A stretch of DNA of 64,000 bases from Aliiroseovarius sp. M344 (GTDB lineage Bacteria > Pseudomonadota > Alphaproteobacteria > Rhodobacterales > Rhodobacteraceae): the NCBI RefSeq assembly GCF_025140835.1, contig NZ_CP081153.1, positions 1,302,001 through 1,366,000 on the forward strand. Reading direction: 5' to 3'. Under the pieces are notes generated by a model. The model was not told where the DNA came from. It made no database searches and saw only the letters and a program-made list of their open reading frames with translations. Shown one piece after another: positions 46,769-56,839 of this stretch (position 1 is the first letter of the stretch; each line of letters starts with the position of its first letter). The translations under genes were made by a program, and so were the position numbers.

Positions 46769-46804
46769 CGCGCGCTATACCTTTGAAAATGTTAATCTAA
46801 CATG

Positions 46805-46846
46805 CACCCCGTTGATCACCCTGATCTGCGGGGTGTTTCTTTTCTT
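46805..46846 (+). terminator. Terminator after der
   Basis: CACCCCG and CGGGGTG form a 7-bp stem with a 17-base loop, followed by TTTCTTTTCTT, 36 bases after the der stop. Confidence 0.65.
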
Positions 46847-46950
46847 AAGCGTTTCGGATGAAACCTGAGACAGGGATCATTCGAAACACCGCTCAGCATT
46901 TCGGCGTTTCGCCAAAATCCGGTGATCTAGGCATTCTCTAAACGCGTTAG
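46847..46950. repeat. Dispersed palindromic repeat (type P), near full length
   Basis: Begins AAGCGTTTCGGATGAAACC and ends near CTAAACGCGTTAG. In opposite orientation it aligns with the element at 8266-8380 along its whole length: CTGAGACAGGGATCATTCG, CATTTC[AG]GCGTTTC and CGCCAAAA[AT]CCGG are shared. It follows directly after the der terminator. Confidence 0.7.
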
Positions 46951-47034
46951 GCGGAGAAATTTGCCAAACGGGTCATTTCGCTGTCATGATAGAAGCCTAG
47001 CCTATTTCCAAAACTGTCAGATCCGGAGGTTTCC

Positions 47035-48993
47035 ATGTCTCTTACCCTTTCCCGTCGTGGCTTTTTAGCCGGCACAGCTGGGTTAATCGCCCTGCATCCC
47101 TATTCGTTGATGGCGTCGTCCAATCAGGCGCATTTGCGAATCATGGAAACCACGGACTTGCATGTCCACGTCTTCCCCTATGACTACTATTCCGATCGGG
47201 AAACCGACACGGTCGGGCTTGCCCGCACCGCGTCTTTGATCGGAGATATTCGGGCCGAGGCGACAAATTCGCTGCTGCTGGACAATGGCGATTTTCTGCA
47301 AGGCAACCCAATGGGCGACTACATCGCCTATGAGCGCGGCATGAAAGAGGGTGACATGCACCCCGTGATCGCGGCGATGAATACGCTTGGCTTTGATGCG
47401 TCGACGCTGGGCAATCACGAGTTTAACTATGGCCTTGATTTTCTGATGAAATCTGTCGCAGGTGCGGGTTTCCCGGTGGTCTGCGCAAACGTCGCCAAGA
47501 CGCTTGGCGCCACCCCGCGTGAGGACGAAACCCTATTGCCGCCATATGTGATCGTGGATCGCGAAGTGACCAATGGCGGCGGCACGGTGCAGCCAATCCG
47601 TATCGGCTTTATTGGCTTTGTTCCGCCACAAATCATGAACTGGGATCGTCGTCATCTGGAAGGCAATGTGATGGCCCGCGATATTATCGAGACCGCGCGC
47701 GCCTATATCCCACAGATGCGGGAAGAAGGTGCCGATCTGATCATCGCGCTGTCTCATTCCGGGATCGGGGCGGCCGAGCATACCGACGGGATGGAAAACG
47801 CCTCTGTTCCGCTGGCGGCTGTCGAAGGGATTGATGCCATTCTGACCGGCCACTCGCATTTGGTGTTTCCGTCTTCGACATATGCTGATTTTGCCGGAGC
47901 AGATGTCGAAGCTGGCACACTGATGGGCATCCCGGCAGTCATGGGCGGCTTTTGGGGGTCGCATATGGGCCTGATCGACCTGATGCTGGAACATGATGGT
48001 GGTGCATGGCGTGTCGTCTCGCACACTTCAGAGGCGCGGCCGATTTACAAAAGGAACGAAGATCGTTCGATCACGGCCTTGGTGGAAAGTGATGCGGCTG
48101 TGCTGGCATCGGTACAGAAAGAGCACGACGAAACGCTGGAATATGTACGTCGCGCCGTCGGTAAGACGGATGCGCCGCTGCATTCCTATTTCGCGCTGGT
48201 CGCGGATGATCCATCGGTGCAAATCGTATCAAATGCTCAAACCTGGTACATCGAACAAATGATGAAAGGGACCGAGCATGAAGGGCTGGCGGTCTTGTCC
48301 GCTGCTGCGCCGTTTAAAGCCGGTGGTCGGGGCGGGCCGGAATACTATACCGATGTTGAAGTTGGCGACGTCGCGATCAAGAATGTGGCCGACCTTTACC
48401 TGTATCCCAACACGGTTCGGGCCGTTCGTATCAACGGGGCGACGCTGCGGGAATGGCTTGAACGTTCGGCGACAATCTTCAACCAGATCGAACCAGGGGC
48501 CAAGGATGCCGTCCTGCTGAACCCTGAAATGCCAAGCTACAATTTCGATGTGATTGACGGTGTGACCTATCAAATCGACCTAAGCCAGCCGGCGCGTTAC
48601 AATAAAGATGGCGAGGTGATCGCACCGGATGCGCACCGCATTGCAAACCTCAGCTTCAATGGGCAACCTATTGATGAAGATCAGGAATTCATCGTCGCTA
48701 CCAACAATTATCGTGCCGGTGGCGGTGGGCATTTCCCCGGTGCGGGCGGTGACACGACGATCTTCGAAGGTCCGGATACAAACCGCGATGTCATCGTGCG
48801 TTATATCGTTGAAAAAGGCACGGTCAGCCCGAAGGCTGATGCAAACTGGACCTTCGCGCCGATGGCGGACACGACCGTTCTGTTCGAAACCGGTCCGGCT
48901 GCAGCAAAACATGCAGCCTCGGTTCCGGGTGTGACGATCGAAGAGGCCGGTATGTCAGACACAGGCTTTGCGCTGTTTCGCATCGCGCTTTGA
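47035..48993 (+). CDS. cpdB: Bifunctional 2',3'-cyclic-nucleotide 2'-phosphodiesterase/3'-nucleotidase
   Basis: 652 residues. The N-terminus has a Tat-like signal ([15 protein letters not shown]). A calcineurin-like metallophosphatase domain follows: [17 protein letters not shown] near residue 38, [14 protein letters not shown] near 83 and [12 protein letters not shown] near 122. The C-terminal 5'-nucleotidase substrate domain has [17 protein letters not shown] and [18 protein letters not shown]. It salvages phosphate and nucleosides from cyclic nucleotides in the periplasm. GGAGG precedes the ATG. Confidence 0.92.
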   Translation: MSLTLSRRGFLAGTAGLIALHPYSLMASSNQAHLRIMETTDLHVHVFPYDYYSDRETDTVGLARTASLIGDIRAEATNSLLLDNGDFLQGNPMGDYIAYERGMKEGDMHPVIAAMNTLGFDASTLGNHEFNYGLDFLMKSVAGAGFPVVCANVAKTLGATPREDETLLPPYVIVDREVTNGGGTVQPIRIGFIGFVPPQIMNWDRRHLEGNVMARDIIETARAYIPQMREEGADLIIALSHSGIGAAEHTDGMENASVPLAAVEGIDAILTGHSHLVFPSSTYADFAGADVEAGTLMGIPAVMGGFWGSHMGLIDLMLEHDGGAWRVVSHTSEARPIYKRNEDRSITALVESDAAVLASVQKEHDETLEYVRRAVGKTDAPLHSYFALVADDPSVQIVSNAQTWYIEQMMKGTEHEGLAVLSAAAPFKAGGRGGPEYYTDVEVGDVAIKNVADLYLYPNTVRAVRINGATLREWLERSATIFNQIEPGAKDAVLLNPEMPSYNFDVIDGVTYQIDLSQPARYNKDGEVIAPDAHRIANLSFNGQPIDEDQEFIVATNNYRAGGGGHFPGAGGDTTIFEGPDTNRDVIVRYIVEKGTVSPKADANWTFAPMADTTVLFETGPAAAKHAASVPGVTIEEAGMSDTGFALFRIAL

Positions 48994-49014
48994 CGCTGGC
49001 TGCAGGGTCTAACT

Positions 49015-49044
49015 AAAAGGGGGCGACCATTGGTTGCCCCCTTT
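49015..49044. terminator. Bidirectional terminator between cpdB and nlpD-like
   Basis: AAAA-GGGGGCGACC-ATT-GGTTGCCCCC-TTT: a strong stem with a T-tract on both strands, placed between the two convergent stops. Confidence 0.75.
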
Positions 49045-49063
49045 CTGCGTGCTGTATGTCGGC

Positions 49064-50236
49064 TTAGTTCAGATAGGGCATCGGATCGACCGGCTCTGTC
49101 CCTTTGAACACAAGGAACTGGATTGCGTTATATTGGTTCTTTGAGGCGGACGCGATCTGTTGGCCGCGTTGTACCTTCTGACCTTTCTTGACCTTGATAC
49201 CATCGATGAAGCTGTAGGCGCTTTGGGTGCCGTTGCCGTGGTCAATGACCACGATCTCTTCCCCCTCGACATCTTTGGACACCAGTCGGACCGTGCCGCT
49301 GGCCGCGGCTTTGACAGGATCGCCGGGTTTGGCAGAGACAAGGATATAACCAGCTTTCTCGGCATCAAACAGGCTGGTGACTTTCCCGGCCACTGGCAGG
49401 GCCATGCGCGCCGTGCTTGCGGGCGTGCGGGTTTCTTCCAACTTGGGTGATGCCGGGGCGGACACTTTGGTTGGCACTGTTTCATCCTTGGGCAATGGTT
49501 TGGCGGAGGACGGCGGCGTCGGGGCCGCCGAACCCTGTCCAGGTTGACTGATACGCGTTGTCGTAACGGGTGCGTCAACCTTCACAGGGATCATCAGATG
49601 TTGACCTTCGCGCACCGTCAGGCTTGAGCCCAGCCCGTTCCAGTCAGCCAAAGACCGGACCGAAACGCCATAGCTGCGCGCAATGGAATAGGCGGTTTCG
49701 CCGCGTTTAACGCGGTGCCGGGTGGGTTGTTCGCCGGATGTAACGGGCGCGGTGCCTGTCGTCGTTGTGCCAGACCGGTCAATCGCGTCGCCCGCCAAGG
49801 TTGCGATGTCGATATTGTCCGAAGGCTGGATCACCCCGGAGGCCGGTTCGGCCACTCTGCGGGGCAGCGCCAGGACTTCGCCTTCGCGCAACCGGGCGTC
49901 AACCGAGACGCCGTTATAGCGACCAAGCTCGGCCGGTGCCATCCCAATGCGACCGGCAACCTGTGCAACCGTGTCACCGCGCTTGGCGACGGCCACCTGA
50001 TAGCTGGGATACGAGATTACGCCGCGCGCATCTGCTTTTGGTCGCGCCGCTGTCGTGGCACCTTGTGCCGCCGCGGTTGTCGACAGGCCACCATCGGCGA
50101 AACGGCGCATGTCGAAATCGAAGGGTTTGTCGCAGGCCGTTAACCCCACCAGAACCCCAAACAGGGCGGCAGAGTGCATAAGACGCCGCCGCACAGGGCG
50201 GGGCGCACGCATTTCGGTCGTGCTTTGGAATGGCAT
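49064..50236 (-). CDS. NlpD-like LysM/M23 lipoprotein
   Basis: About 390 residues. The signal ends in a lipobox (GVLVGLTAC). Two LysM domains follow (near 75-120, VAVAKRGDTVAQVAGRIG; and near 170-215, HRVKRGETAYSIARSYG). A Pro/Ser-rich linker and a C-terminal M23 (LytM) domain end the protein (PGDPVKAAASGTVRLV and VIDHGNGTQSAYSF). The M23 zinc histidine set looks incomplete, so like NlpD it may activate amidases rather than cut. Start ATG 50236 is preferred; TTG 50251 is possible. It follows surE and pcm, the classical order. Confidence 0.87.
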   Translation of the reverse strand: MPFQSTTEMRAPRPVRRRLMHSAALFGVLVGLTACDKPFDFDMRRFADGGLSTTAAAQGATTAARPKADARGVISYPSYQVAVAKRGDTVAQVAGRIGMAPAELGRYNGVSVDARLREGEVLALPRRVAEPASGVIQPSDNIDIATLAGDAIDRSGTTTTGTAPVTSGEQPTRHRVKRGETAYSIARSYGVSVRSLADWNGLGSSLTVREGQHLMIPVKVDAPVTTTRISQPGQGSAAPTPPSSAKPLPKDETVPTKVSAPASPKLEETRTPASTARMALPVAGKVTSLFDAEKAGYILVSAKPGDPVKAAASGTVRLVSKDVEGEEIVVIDHGNGTQSAYSFIDGIKVKKGQKVQRGQQIASASKNQYNAIQFLVFKGTEPVDPMPYLN

Positions 50237-50357
50237 AGCTCTCATCCTCAATCCATTGGCCTGTTTGCAGGCTCTGGTTGCGACCCTTGCTGGGCCTTTT
50301 TACTGCTATGTGGGGCTTGGCCCCACGGTTCCGGCTCCCCGGTTTGTCTTTCTCGCG

Positions 50358-51011
50358 TCAGTCCTGCCCAAGCCCTTCCAAAAGGGGCACGAAACGCACC
50401 GGCAGAAGCTCATCATACTCAAAGCCATCTTCGCTGCGCGTCACCTTTATCAGGCTCTGGACGGCATCGGACTGGCCCACCGGCACGATCATGATACCGC
50501 CAATGGCAAGCTGCGCCAAGAGGGGACCGGGCGGGTCCTCGGCAGCAGCGGTCACAATGATGCGGTCAAACGGCGCTTGGTCGGGTAATCCGCGCGATCC
50601 GTCGCCGGTGATCGCGGTGATATTGTGCAAATCCAGTGCCTCGAAGATCTCGCGGGCTTCACGCACCAGTTTCTGGTGGCGGTCGACGGTGTACACACGG
50701 CGCGCAAGGCGCGACAGGATCGCCGCCTGATAGCCGGACCCGGTTCCCACTTCGAGCACTTTGTCGCGTGGATTGATCTGTGCGGCCTGCGTCATCAGGC
50801 CCACCACGGAGGGCTGCGAGATCGTCTGCCCGCAGGAAATCGGCAGCGGCATATCTTCATAGGCGCGTTCGGCAAACAGGCCGCGCACGAAGGGCCCACG
50901 ATCGATTTCTTCCATGGCGGACAGGACGCGCGGGTTTGTCACCCCCTTAGAGCGGAGGGCAAACAGGAACTGCATTTTGCGTTCCGCGTCCTGCACCCTA
51001 GCGTCGCTCAT
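50358..51011 (-). CDS. pcm: Protein-L-isoaspartate O-methyltransferase
   Basis: 217 residues. SAM-binding motif I is [19 protein letters not shown] near residue 75; the N-terminal [18 protein letters not shown] is diagnostic of PCMT. It repairs isoaspartate in aged proteins. The start overlaps the surE stop (ATGA), so the pair is translationally coupled. Confidence 0.95.
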   Translation of the reverse strand: MSDARVQDAERKMQFLFALRSKGVTNPRVLSAMEEIDRGPFVRGLFAERAYEDMPLPISCGQTISQPSVVGLMTQAAQINPRDKVLEVGTGSGYQAAILSRLARRVYTVDRHQKLVREAREIFEALDLHNITAITGDGSRGLPDQAPFDRIIVTAAAEDPPGPLLAQLAIGGIMIVPVGQSDAVQSLIKVTRSEDGFEYDELLPVRFVPLLEGLGQD

Positions 51012-51805
51012 CCAAACAGCGCCCCCAAAGTATCCAGATGATCATGCGCCGTAAGGTCCGCGCGCATCGGTGTCACGGACACATACCCATCAAGGTTCAG
51101 CGTCAAATCCATGCCCGGTGAAGATGGGTTGGCCTGCGGGCCACCTTTGATCCACAGAAATTTGCGGCCCGAGGGGCTGTTCTGCGCTTCAATTCCGAAA
51201 AAGGCATCATGGCGCCAGCCTTGCGGAGCGGCCCTGACACCTTTCACCAGGTCCGCTGCGACCGGCGGGAAATTCACGTTGTAAAACAGCCGGTAATCAG
51301 CGCCGTGTTCCCATGGCGCATCTGCCAGCAACCGGCGCACAATCTCGCCACCACCTGCTGCCGCTGCATCGAATACATTGTCCAGCCCCATTGTCCCTTT
51401 GCCCATGTATTGCGACAGCGCAATGGCTGGCAGGCCCTGCAAAGCCGCCTCCATCGCGGCGCCGAGGGTGCCGGAGTACAGAGCGTTTTCGGCCGAGTTG
51501 TTGCCCCGGTTGACGCCCGAGATCACAAGATCGGGACGGTCCGGCATCACGTCATAGATCGCAGCAATGACGCAATCGGCGGGACTGCCTTCGGCGGCAA
51601 ATCGGCGCGGGGCGTGTTCGGCAATCATGAACGGGTGGGTGTAAGAAATGCAATGGCCGACGCCGGACTGTTCGAACGCGGGCGCAACGGTCCAGATTTC
51701 GGCCTTTTCGCCCGCAAGCTCCATCGCGACTTCCTGCGCGATGGCTTCCGCCACCTTCAAACCCGGCGCGTTTATCCCGTCGTCATTGGTGATGAGAATA
51801 CGCAT
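51008..51805 (-). CDS. surE: 5'/3'-nucleotidase SurE
   Basis: 265 residues. The metal-binding start [35 protein letters not shown] near residue 97 and a central [11 protein letters not shown] match SurE, a survival-related nucleoside monophosphate phosphatase. First gene of surE-pcm-nlpD. Confidence 0.96.
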   Translation of the reverse strand: MRILITNDDGINAPGLKVAEAIAQEVAMELAGEKAEIWTVAPAFEQSGVGHCISYTHPFMIAEHAPRRFAAEGSPADCVIAAIYDVMPDRPDLVISGVNRGNNSAENALYSGTLGAAMEAALQGLPAIALSQYMGKGTMGLDNVFDAAAAGGGEIVRRLLADAPWEHGADYRLFYNVNFPPVAADLVKGVRAAPQGWRHDAFFGIEAQNSPSGRKFLWIKGGPQANPSSPGMDLTLNLDGYVSVTPMRADLTAHDHLDTLGALFG

Positions 51806-51931
51806 GGTCTGGCCCTTCTGCCCGGCTGTCCACCCGTTGTTTCGGGCAGTGATGGTTTCTCAATAGGACAGCTTGGCGCGCGCGGCAAGCGCAGCGCGAT
51901 CTTTGTGGCAAGGCATGCGGGCGTAATGCGC

Positions 51932-52585
51932 TCAAGCAAGCCCTGCGTCTGACAGGATGCGTCGGGCCTCGTCGTCGACCGGAGCCAGTTTGCTGCGGTC
52001 TTCACCGGGGAAGAACCGTGCCCGCATCGAGGTTGCGAGCGGCTTCGGTTCGGCAATGATGACGCGCGGCCCCAGTTTGGTGTTCTCCGCGGCCCAACTG
52101 CGCACCAAGGCCATTTGGGCGGCTTTCGTCGCGCCGTAACCTGCGAAAAACTTCTCGCCCGCGTGGTCGTCGGCAAAAAACAATGCGGTGCTGTCGTCGG
52201 TCATCAGTGCGTTGACCATGAAGATCAGGTTGCGCGTGGCTTCCACGTTTGTCTTTAGCGCCTGACCCCAGCCCTTATCGTCCAAATCTGGCGTCGGCAT
52301 TAGGGCAGGGCCATAGATAGCTGTATGCGCCCAGACGTCGACCGGCCCCCAGCGATCATGGATCGACCGACACAGATGCGCCATCGCATCCTTGTTGGTG
52401 ATGTCCATCGGTGCCAAGGTCGCTGCGCCGCCAGCGGCTTTGATCTTGTCGTCCAGTTCTTCAAGCGCGCCTGTGGTGCGGGCCACGGCCACAACGTGAT
52501 GCGTTTTGGACAGTTCAAGCGCGAGGGCCGCACCTAAGCCGCGCGATGCGCCTGTGACCAATGCGATTTTCTGGGTATCCGTCAT
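51932..52585 (-). CDS. Short-chain dehydrogenase/reductase
   Basis: 217 residues. Cofactor loop LVTGASRGLGAALALEL near residue 10 and catalytic YGATKAAQ near 152 (Tyr and Lys). It belongs to the classical SDR fold; substrate unknown. It lies 61 bases after purF in the same direction and may share its transcript. Confidence 0.88.
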   Translation of the reverse strand: MTDTQKIALVTGASRGLGAALALELSKTHHVVAVARTTGALEELDDKIKAAGGAATLAPMDITNKDAMAHLCRSIHDRWGPVDVWAHTAIYGPALMPTPDLDDKGWGQALKTNVEATRNLIFMVNALMTDDSTALFFADDHAGEKFFAGYGATKAAQMALVRSWAAENTKLGPRVIIAEPKPLATSMRARFFPGEDRSKLAPVDDEARRILSDAGLA

Positions 52586-52646
52586 GACGGCGTCATCTCA
52601 TCCATGTTTTCGAGGTGCAAGGCAAAACTTACCGTAACTAACGACG

Positions 52647-54131
52647 TTACTCTGCCGCTTGCAGCTTGAACCCGCTTTCAACTTTGTCAGAAGGCGTGAC
52701 CGGATATTCGCCCGAGAAACAGGCGTCGCAATATTGCGGGCAGTCCTTGTTGCGGCCAGATGCCTCGCCGACCGCACGATAAAGACCATCCAGAGAAATG
52801 AATTTCAGACTGTCGACATTCAGGTGCTCGCGCATCTCTTCTTCGGTCATGGTCGCAGCCAGCAGCTTCTCGCGCTCGGGCGTGTCCACGCCGTAAAAGC
52901 AGGGCCAGGCGGTCGGGGGGCTGGCGATGCGGAAATGAACCTCGGCTGCACCTGCGTCCAGCATCATGTCCTTGATTTTCCGGGTGGTGGTCCCGCGCAC
53001 CACGCTGTCATCGACCAGAACCACGCGTTTGCCCCTGATAAGGGCGCGGTTCACGTTGAGCTTCAGGCGAACACCCATGTTGCGGATCTGCTCGGTCGGC
53101 TCGATGAAGGTGCGGCCCATATATTGGTTGCGGATGATCCCCATCGCATAGGGAATGCCGCTTTCCTGACTGTATCCGATTGCGGCGGGCGTCCCGCTGT
53201 CCGGCACCGGGCAGACGATATCGGCATCCACCGGGGTTTCGCGGGCCAGCTCGACCCCGATCTGACGGCGGGTTTCATAGACTGAACGCCCGCCATAGCT
53301 GGAATCCGGGCGGGAAAAATAAACATGTTCGAAGATGCAAAACTTTGAGGGTTTAGGACGGAACGGGAAGCTGCTTTCAACGCCTGCTTCGCTGATCACG
53401 ACCATCTCACCCGGCGCAATTTCACGGATAAATTCGGCGCCAATGATGTCGAGCGCGCAGGTTTCCGATGACAGGGCCCAGCCATCCCCCAACCGCCCCA
53501 AGACCAGCGGGCGCACGCCGTGCGGATCGCGCACGCCGATCAATTTGGTGCGGGTCATGGCAACCACTGAAAACGCGCCTTCGACACGGCGCAGCGCGTC
53601 TTCCATCCGTTCCGGGATGCTGCGCTGAAGCGACCGGGCCATCAGGTGGATGATGCATTCACTGTCGGAGGAGCTTTGAAAGATCGACCCGCGTTCAATC
53701 AGCTCGCGGCGCAGCGCGTTTGCATTGGTGATATTGCCATTATGCGCAATCGCCGCTCCGCCCATCGAAAACTCACCAAAGAAAGGCTGCACATCGCGGA
53801 TGACGGCCCCTTTGGATCCGGCGGTGGAATAGCGCACGTGACCAATCGCAATTGGTCCGGGCAGGGTCTTCATCAGGCTGGCTTTGGTAAAGTTGTCGCG
53901 CACATAGCCAAAACGACGCGCCGAGTTGAAGCCTTGGGTGCTGTCATGACAGACGATACCGCCCGCTTCCTGACCGCGGTGCTGCAGGGCGTGCAGACCA
54001 AGGGCGACAAAATTCGCGGCATCCACCATGCCAACGACGCCAAAAACACCGCATTCCTCTTTCAACTTGTCATCATCAAAGGGATGCGCAGGTGGCATAG
54101 AGGGCGTGTCGTTGGGCGAGGTGTCGGACAT
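52647..54131 (-). CDS. purF: Amidophosphoribosyltransferase
   Basis: First committed step of purine synthesis: PRPP and glutamine to phosphoribosylamine. 494 residues. The nucleophilic cysteine is in EECGVFGVVGM near residue 26, with a leader that is probably removed. The PRPP loop is VVLVDDSVVRGTTTRK near 368. A C-terminal CPQYCDACFSGEYP suggests a cluster-like cysteine set seen in some PurF. The cvpA gene lies upstream, as in many bacteria. Confidence 0.96.
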   Translation of the reverse strand: MSDTSPNDTPSMPPAHPFDDDKLKEECGVFGVVGMVDAANFVALGLHALQHRGQEAGGIVCHDSTQGFNSARRFGYVRDNFTKASLMKTLPGPIAIGHVRYSTAGSKGAVIRDVQPFFGEFSMGGAAIAHNGNITNANALRRELIERGSIFQSSSDSECIIHLMARSLQRSIPERMEDALRRVEGAFSVVAMTRTKLIGVRDPHGVRPLVLGRLGDGWALSSETCALDIIGAEFIREIAPGEMVVISEAGVESSFPFRPKPSKFCIFEHVYFSRPDSSYGGRSVYETRRQIGVELARETPVDADIVCPVPDSGTPAAIGYSQESGIPYAMGIIRNQYMGRTFIEPTEQIRNMGVRLKLNVNRALIRGKRVVLVDDSVVRGTTTRKIKDMMLDAGAAEVHFRIASPPTAWPCFYGVDTPEREKLLAATMTEEEMREHLNVDSLKFISLDGLYRAVGEASGRNKDCPQYCDACFSGEYPVTPSDKVESGFKLQAAE

Positions 54132-54246
54132 GGCAGCGAGCTCCGATTCCGTGACGTTGGCCCCGTCTTAATGGACCCATTGCACTATGTCACCAAACTA
54201 TCACAAAGCGGGGTGGGATTTCTGCTGAGAGGCCGGGTACGCGCGC

Positions 54247-54277
54247 CCAAAAACAAGAAACGCGCCCCGAAAGGCGC
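54247..54277 (-). terminator. Terminator after cvpA (minus strand)
   Basis: On the minus strand ACGCGCC-TTTCGG-GGCGCGT is followed by TTCTTGTTTTT, 33 bases after the cvpA stop. It implies that purF also has its own promoter in the 115 bases that remain. Confidence 0.7.
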
Positions 54278-54309
54278 GTGTTCTAAAGTGTGATGGTTGT
54301 TGCGCGGTA

Positions 54310-54870
54310 TTACGTGCCGGTAGTGCAGGCGCCCACCAGCTCTTCGTATTTACCAACGATCCAACCGGGGGCGTCCTCGGGGATCTGCTCGTTGATTTTG
54401 TCTTGCGTGCGGGCAAAGATCTTGGCGGTGCGGCTGTCATCTACCATGGCAATCGTGTCCGTGGTGACGATGCGGTCATAGATCACCAGCGCGATGGCCA
54501 CCAAAAGTAGGCCGCGCGCCACGCCGAAGATAAAGCCAAGCGCCTGATCCAGCCCACCAAGGGCTGAGCGTTGCACAGCGGACGAAAAGAGCGGAGTGAA
54601 GATTGAGACGATCACCAGAGCCAGTGCGAAAACCCCTGCGAAAGCCGCGATCATCGACAGTTCACAACTGTCAGCGATGAAGTCTTTCAGAACCGGGATT
54701 TCCTTGACCAGCGGCAGTGCGCGGGGCGCAAAAATATAGGCCAGAATGGCCGCAGCGATCCACCCGAGGATGGACATGCCTTCGCGCACGAACCCACGCG
54801 AATAGGCCAGAATGGCCGAAATCAGGATGACCGCCGCAACGATCCCGTCAATCAAGGTAAAGCCTTCCAT
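54310..54870 (-). CDS. cvpA: CvpA family membrane protein
   Basis: 186 residues with four hydrophobic helices: VAAVILISAILAYSRGFVRE near residue 10, ILGWIAAAILAYIFAP, MIAAFAGVFALALVIVSIF and LDQALGFIFGVARGLLLVAIAL. This is the CvpA pattern; the family has been linked to colicin V production and membrane homeostasis. It lies between radA and purF, all in one direction. Confidence 0.9.
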   Translation of the reverse strand: MEGFTLIDGIVAAVILISAILAYSRGFVREGMSILGWIAAAILAYIFAPRALPLVKEIPVLKDFIADSCELSMIAAFAGVFALALVIVSIFTPLFSSAVQRSALGGLDQALGFIFGVARGLLLVAIALVIYDRIVTTDTIAMVDDSRTAKIFARTQDKINEQIPEDAPGWIVGKYEELVGACTTGT

Positions 54871-54921
54871 GTCGTCTCACTTCGGCTCAAGCTTTGCTTG
54901 CGACCGTCCCTGTCTGTGGGG

Positions 54922-56289
54922 CTAACCCGCCCCGAAAATCTCACCAACGAACCCAGTCAGGTCCGCCATTTTCTGTATCTTCAAACCCGAACCCGAGCCT
55001 GTTTTGCTGCGCGTGGGCGCAATTGCGGCTGTAAAACCAAGTTTTTGCGCTTCTTTCAACCGGTTTTCGGTCTGTCCCACGGGGCGCAACGCCCCTGATA
55101 GACTGATTTCACCAAAAACCACAGTCTCTTTCGGGATTGCGGCGTCCTCGCGTGCGGAAAGTAGCGCCGCCGCCACAGCAAGGTCGGCAGCCGGTTCGGT
55201 GATTTTCATGCCACCAGCGACGTTTAGATAGACATCCAGCCCTGCGAAGGGGATGCCGCACCGGGCTTCCAGAACCGCCAATATCATTGCCAATCGGCCG
55301 CTGTCCCAGCCCAAAACCGACCGGCGTGGCTGGCTGAGGGAAGAGGGCGCGACAAGCGCCTGAAATTCGACCAGCACAGGTCGCGTGCCTTCAATCCCAG
55401 CAAAAACCACCGAACCGGGGGCAGGGTCTTCACGGTCGGACAGAAACAGGGCGGACGGATTTAGCACTTCGGCCAGCCCCTTTCCGGTCATTTCAAACAC
55501 GCCGATTTCATCTGCCGGTCCAAAACGGTTTTTCACGGCGCGCAGGATGCGAAACTGGTGGCCGCGCTCGCCTTCGAAATACAGCACCGTGTCGACCATG
55601 TGTTCGACAACACGTGGGCCAGCGATTTGCCCTTCCTTTGTGACGTGACCGACCAGCACAACCGAAATGCCGCGTTTCTTGGCAAAGGTGGTCAATTCGT
55701 GTGCGGCGGTGCGGACCTGGCTGACCGACCCAGGCGCGCTGTCCACATGGTCGGCCCACATGGTCTGGATCGAGTCTATGATGGCCAGCGCCGGGCGTTC
55801 GGTGTCCAGCGTCGTCATGATGTCGCGCAGGTTGGTCTCGGCGGCCAGTTTTACCGGCGCATTGGTCAGGCCAAGACGTTGGGCGCGCATCCGGACTTGC
55901 GCCGAGGCTTCTTCGCCCGAGACATAAATCGTGGGCAGACCGGCCTTGGCGAATTTTGCCGCCGCTTGCAAAAGCAGGGTGGACTTGCCGATACCGGGAT
56001 CACCGCCCACCAGAATGGCCGATCCGGGCACAAGCCCGCCGCCCAAAACCCGGTCAAGCTCGCCCATGCCGCATTCGGTGCGCGGTGGCGGGGCTTCTTC
56101 CGTGGACAGGTCGGTCAAGACCACTGGCGATCCGCGCTTGCCGCCCAAAGATTTTGAGGCAGGACCGGCACTTAGCGGTGTGTCTTCAACAATGGAATTC
56201 CATTCCCCGCAGGCCTCGCAGCGCCCCGACCACTTGGACGAGGACGCGCCGCACGCGTTGCAAGTAAAGATTTTCTGAGCTTTTGCCAT
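54922..56289 (-). CDS. radA: DNA repair protein RadA
   Basis: 455 residues from ATG 56289. Zinc finger CNACGASSSKWSGRCEACG near residue 10, RecA-like Walker A GGDPGIGKST near 93, the RadA-specific KNRFG (VKNRFGPADEIG) near 250 and a C-terminal Lon-like domain. It drives branch migration in recombination. The frame is open further upstream, but the finger begins right after this ATG. Confidence 0.95.
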   Translation of the reverse strand: MAKAQKIFTCNACGASSSKWSGRCEACGEWNSIVEDTPLSAGPASKSLGGKRGSPVVLTDLSTEEAPPPRTECGMGELDRVLGGGLVPGSAILVGGDPGIGKSTLLLQAAAKFAKAGLPTIYVSGEEASAQVRMRAQRLGLTNAPVKLAAETNLRDIMTTLDTERPALAIIDSIQTMWADHVDSAPGSVSQVRTAAHELTTFAKKRGISVVLVGHVTKEGQIAGPRVVEHMVDTVLYFEGERGHQFRILRAVKNRFGPADEIGVFEMTGKGLAEVLNPSALFLSDREDPAPGSVVFAGIEGTRPVLVEFQALVAPSSLSQPRRSVLGWDSGRLAMILAVLEARCGIPFAGLDVYLNVAGGMKITEPAADLAVAAALLSAREDAAIPKETVVFGEISLSGALRPVGQTENRLKEAQKLGFTAAIAPTRSKTGSGSGLKIQKMADLTGFVGEIFGAG

Positions 56290-56344
56290 GGGGCGTTTCT
56301 GCCTGAGCACTTGCGGGCATGCAAGACCTGTTGGGCGTGCCGTG

Positions 56345-56782
56345 TTATGCCCGCTGACGTTTCGTTGTGGCAAAGCTGAGCGCGATAGACGCCAGCACGC
56401 AGGCGGTGAATAAATACAGGCCCCACCCGGTCTCGATCTTCGCCAGATCGATGCCTTTTACCAACACGATGTAAAGCGCGATCAGGAAGATATCGGCCAT
56501 CGCCAATTTGCCAAGGACGTTGAACACCGGCAGCATCTTGCGGCGCATCATGCCGAACTGAATCAATGCCAGCCCGAGCACCTTCATGATCGGGGCAAAG
56601 ACCGCGAAGAATGTGACGATCAGTGCGAGGACCACATCCGTGTCCCAGAGCGCTTGCAGGCCAGAGATCACGCTGACTTCCTTCAGGCCAAAGAGCGGCA
56701 GGTTGATCCCCGCGCGCATGAGCGGCGCGAACCACGCGATGGGGAAGGCGATCAGGAGGGCGAGGTTGAGGTATTTGAGCAT
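56345..56782 (-). CDS. Paraquat-inducible protein A (PqiA) domain protein
   Basis: 145 residues with four predicted helices. Single PqiA-type transmembrane domain: LLIAFPIAWFAPL near residue 10, LWDTDVVLALIVTFFAVFAPIMK near 45 and MLPVFNVLGKLAMADIFLIALYIV near 83. Full PqiA has two such units and works with MCE proteins in lipid traffic between membranes. It follows the mlaEF genes in the same direction, which supports an envelope lipid role. Confidence 0.82.
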   Translation of the reverse strand: MLKYLNLALLIAFPIAWFAPLMRAGINLPLFGLKEVSVISGLQALWDTDVVLALIVTFFAVFAPIMKVLGLALIQFGMMRRKMLPVFNVLGKLAMADIFLIALYIVLVKGIDLAKIETGWGLYLFTACVLASIALSFATTKRQRA

Positions 56783-56839
56783 GTTGTCAAACTGGTTTCT
56801 TTTAATAGCTCGAAGTTAGCAGGTTGCGAAACTGCCTAT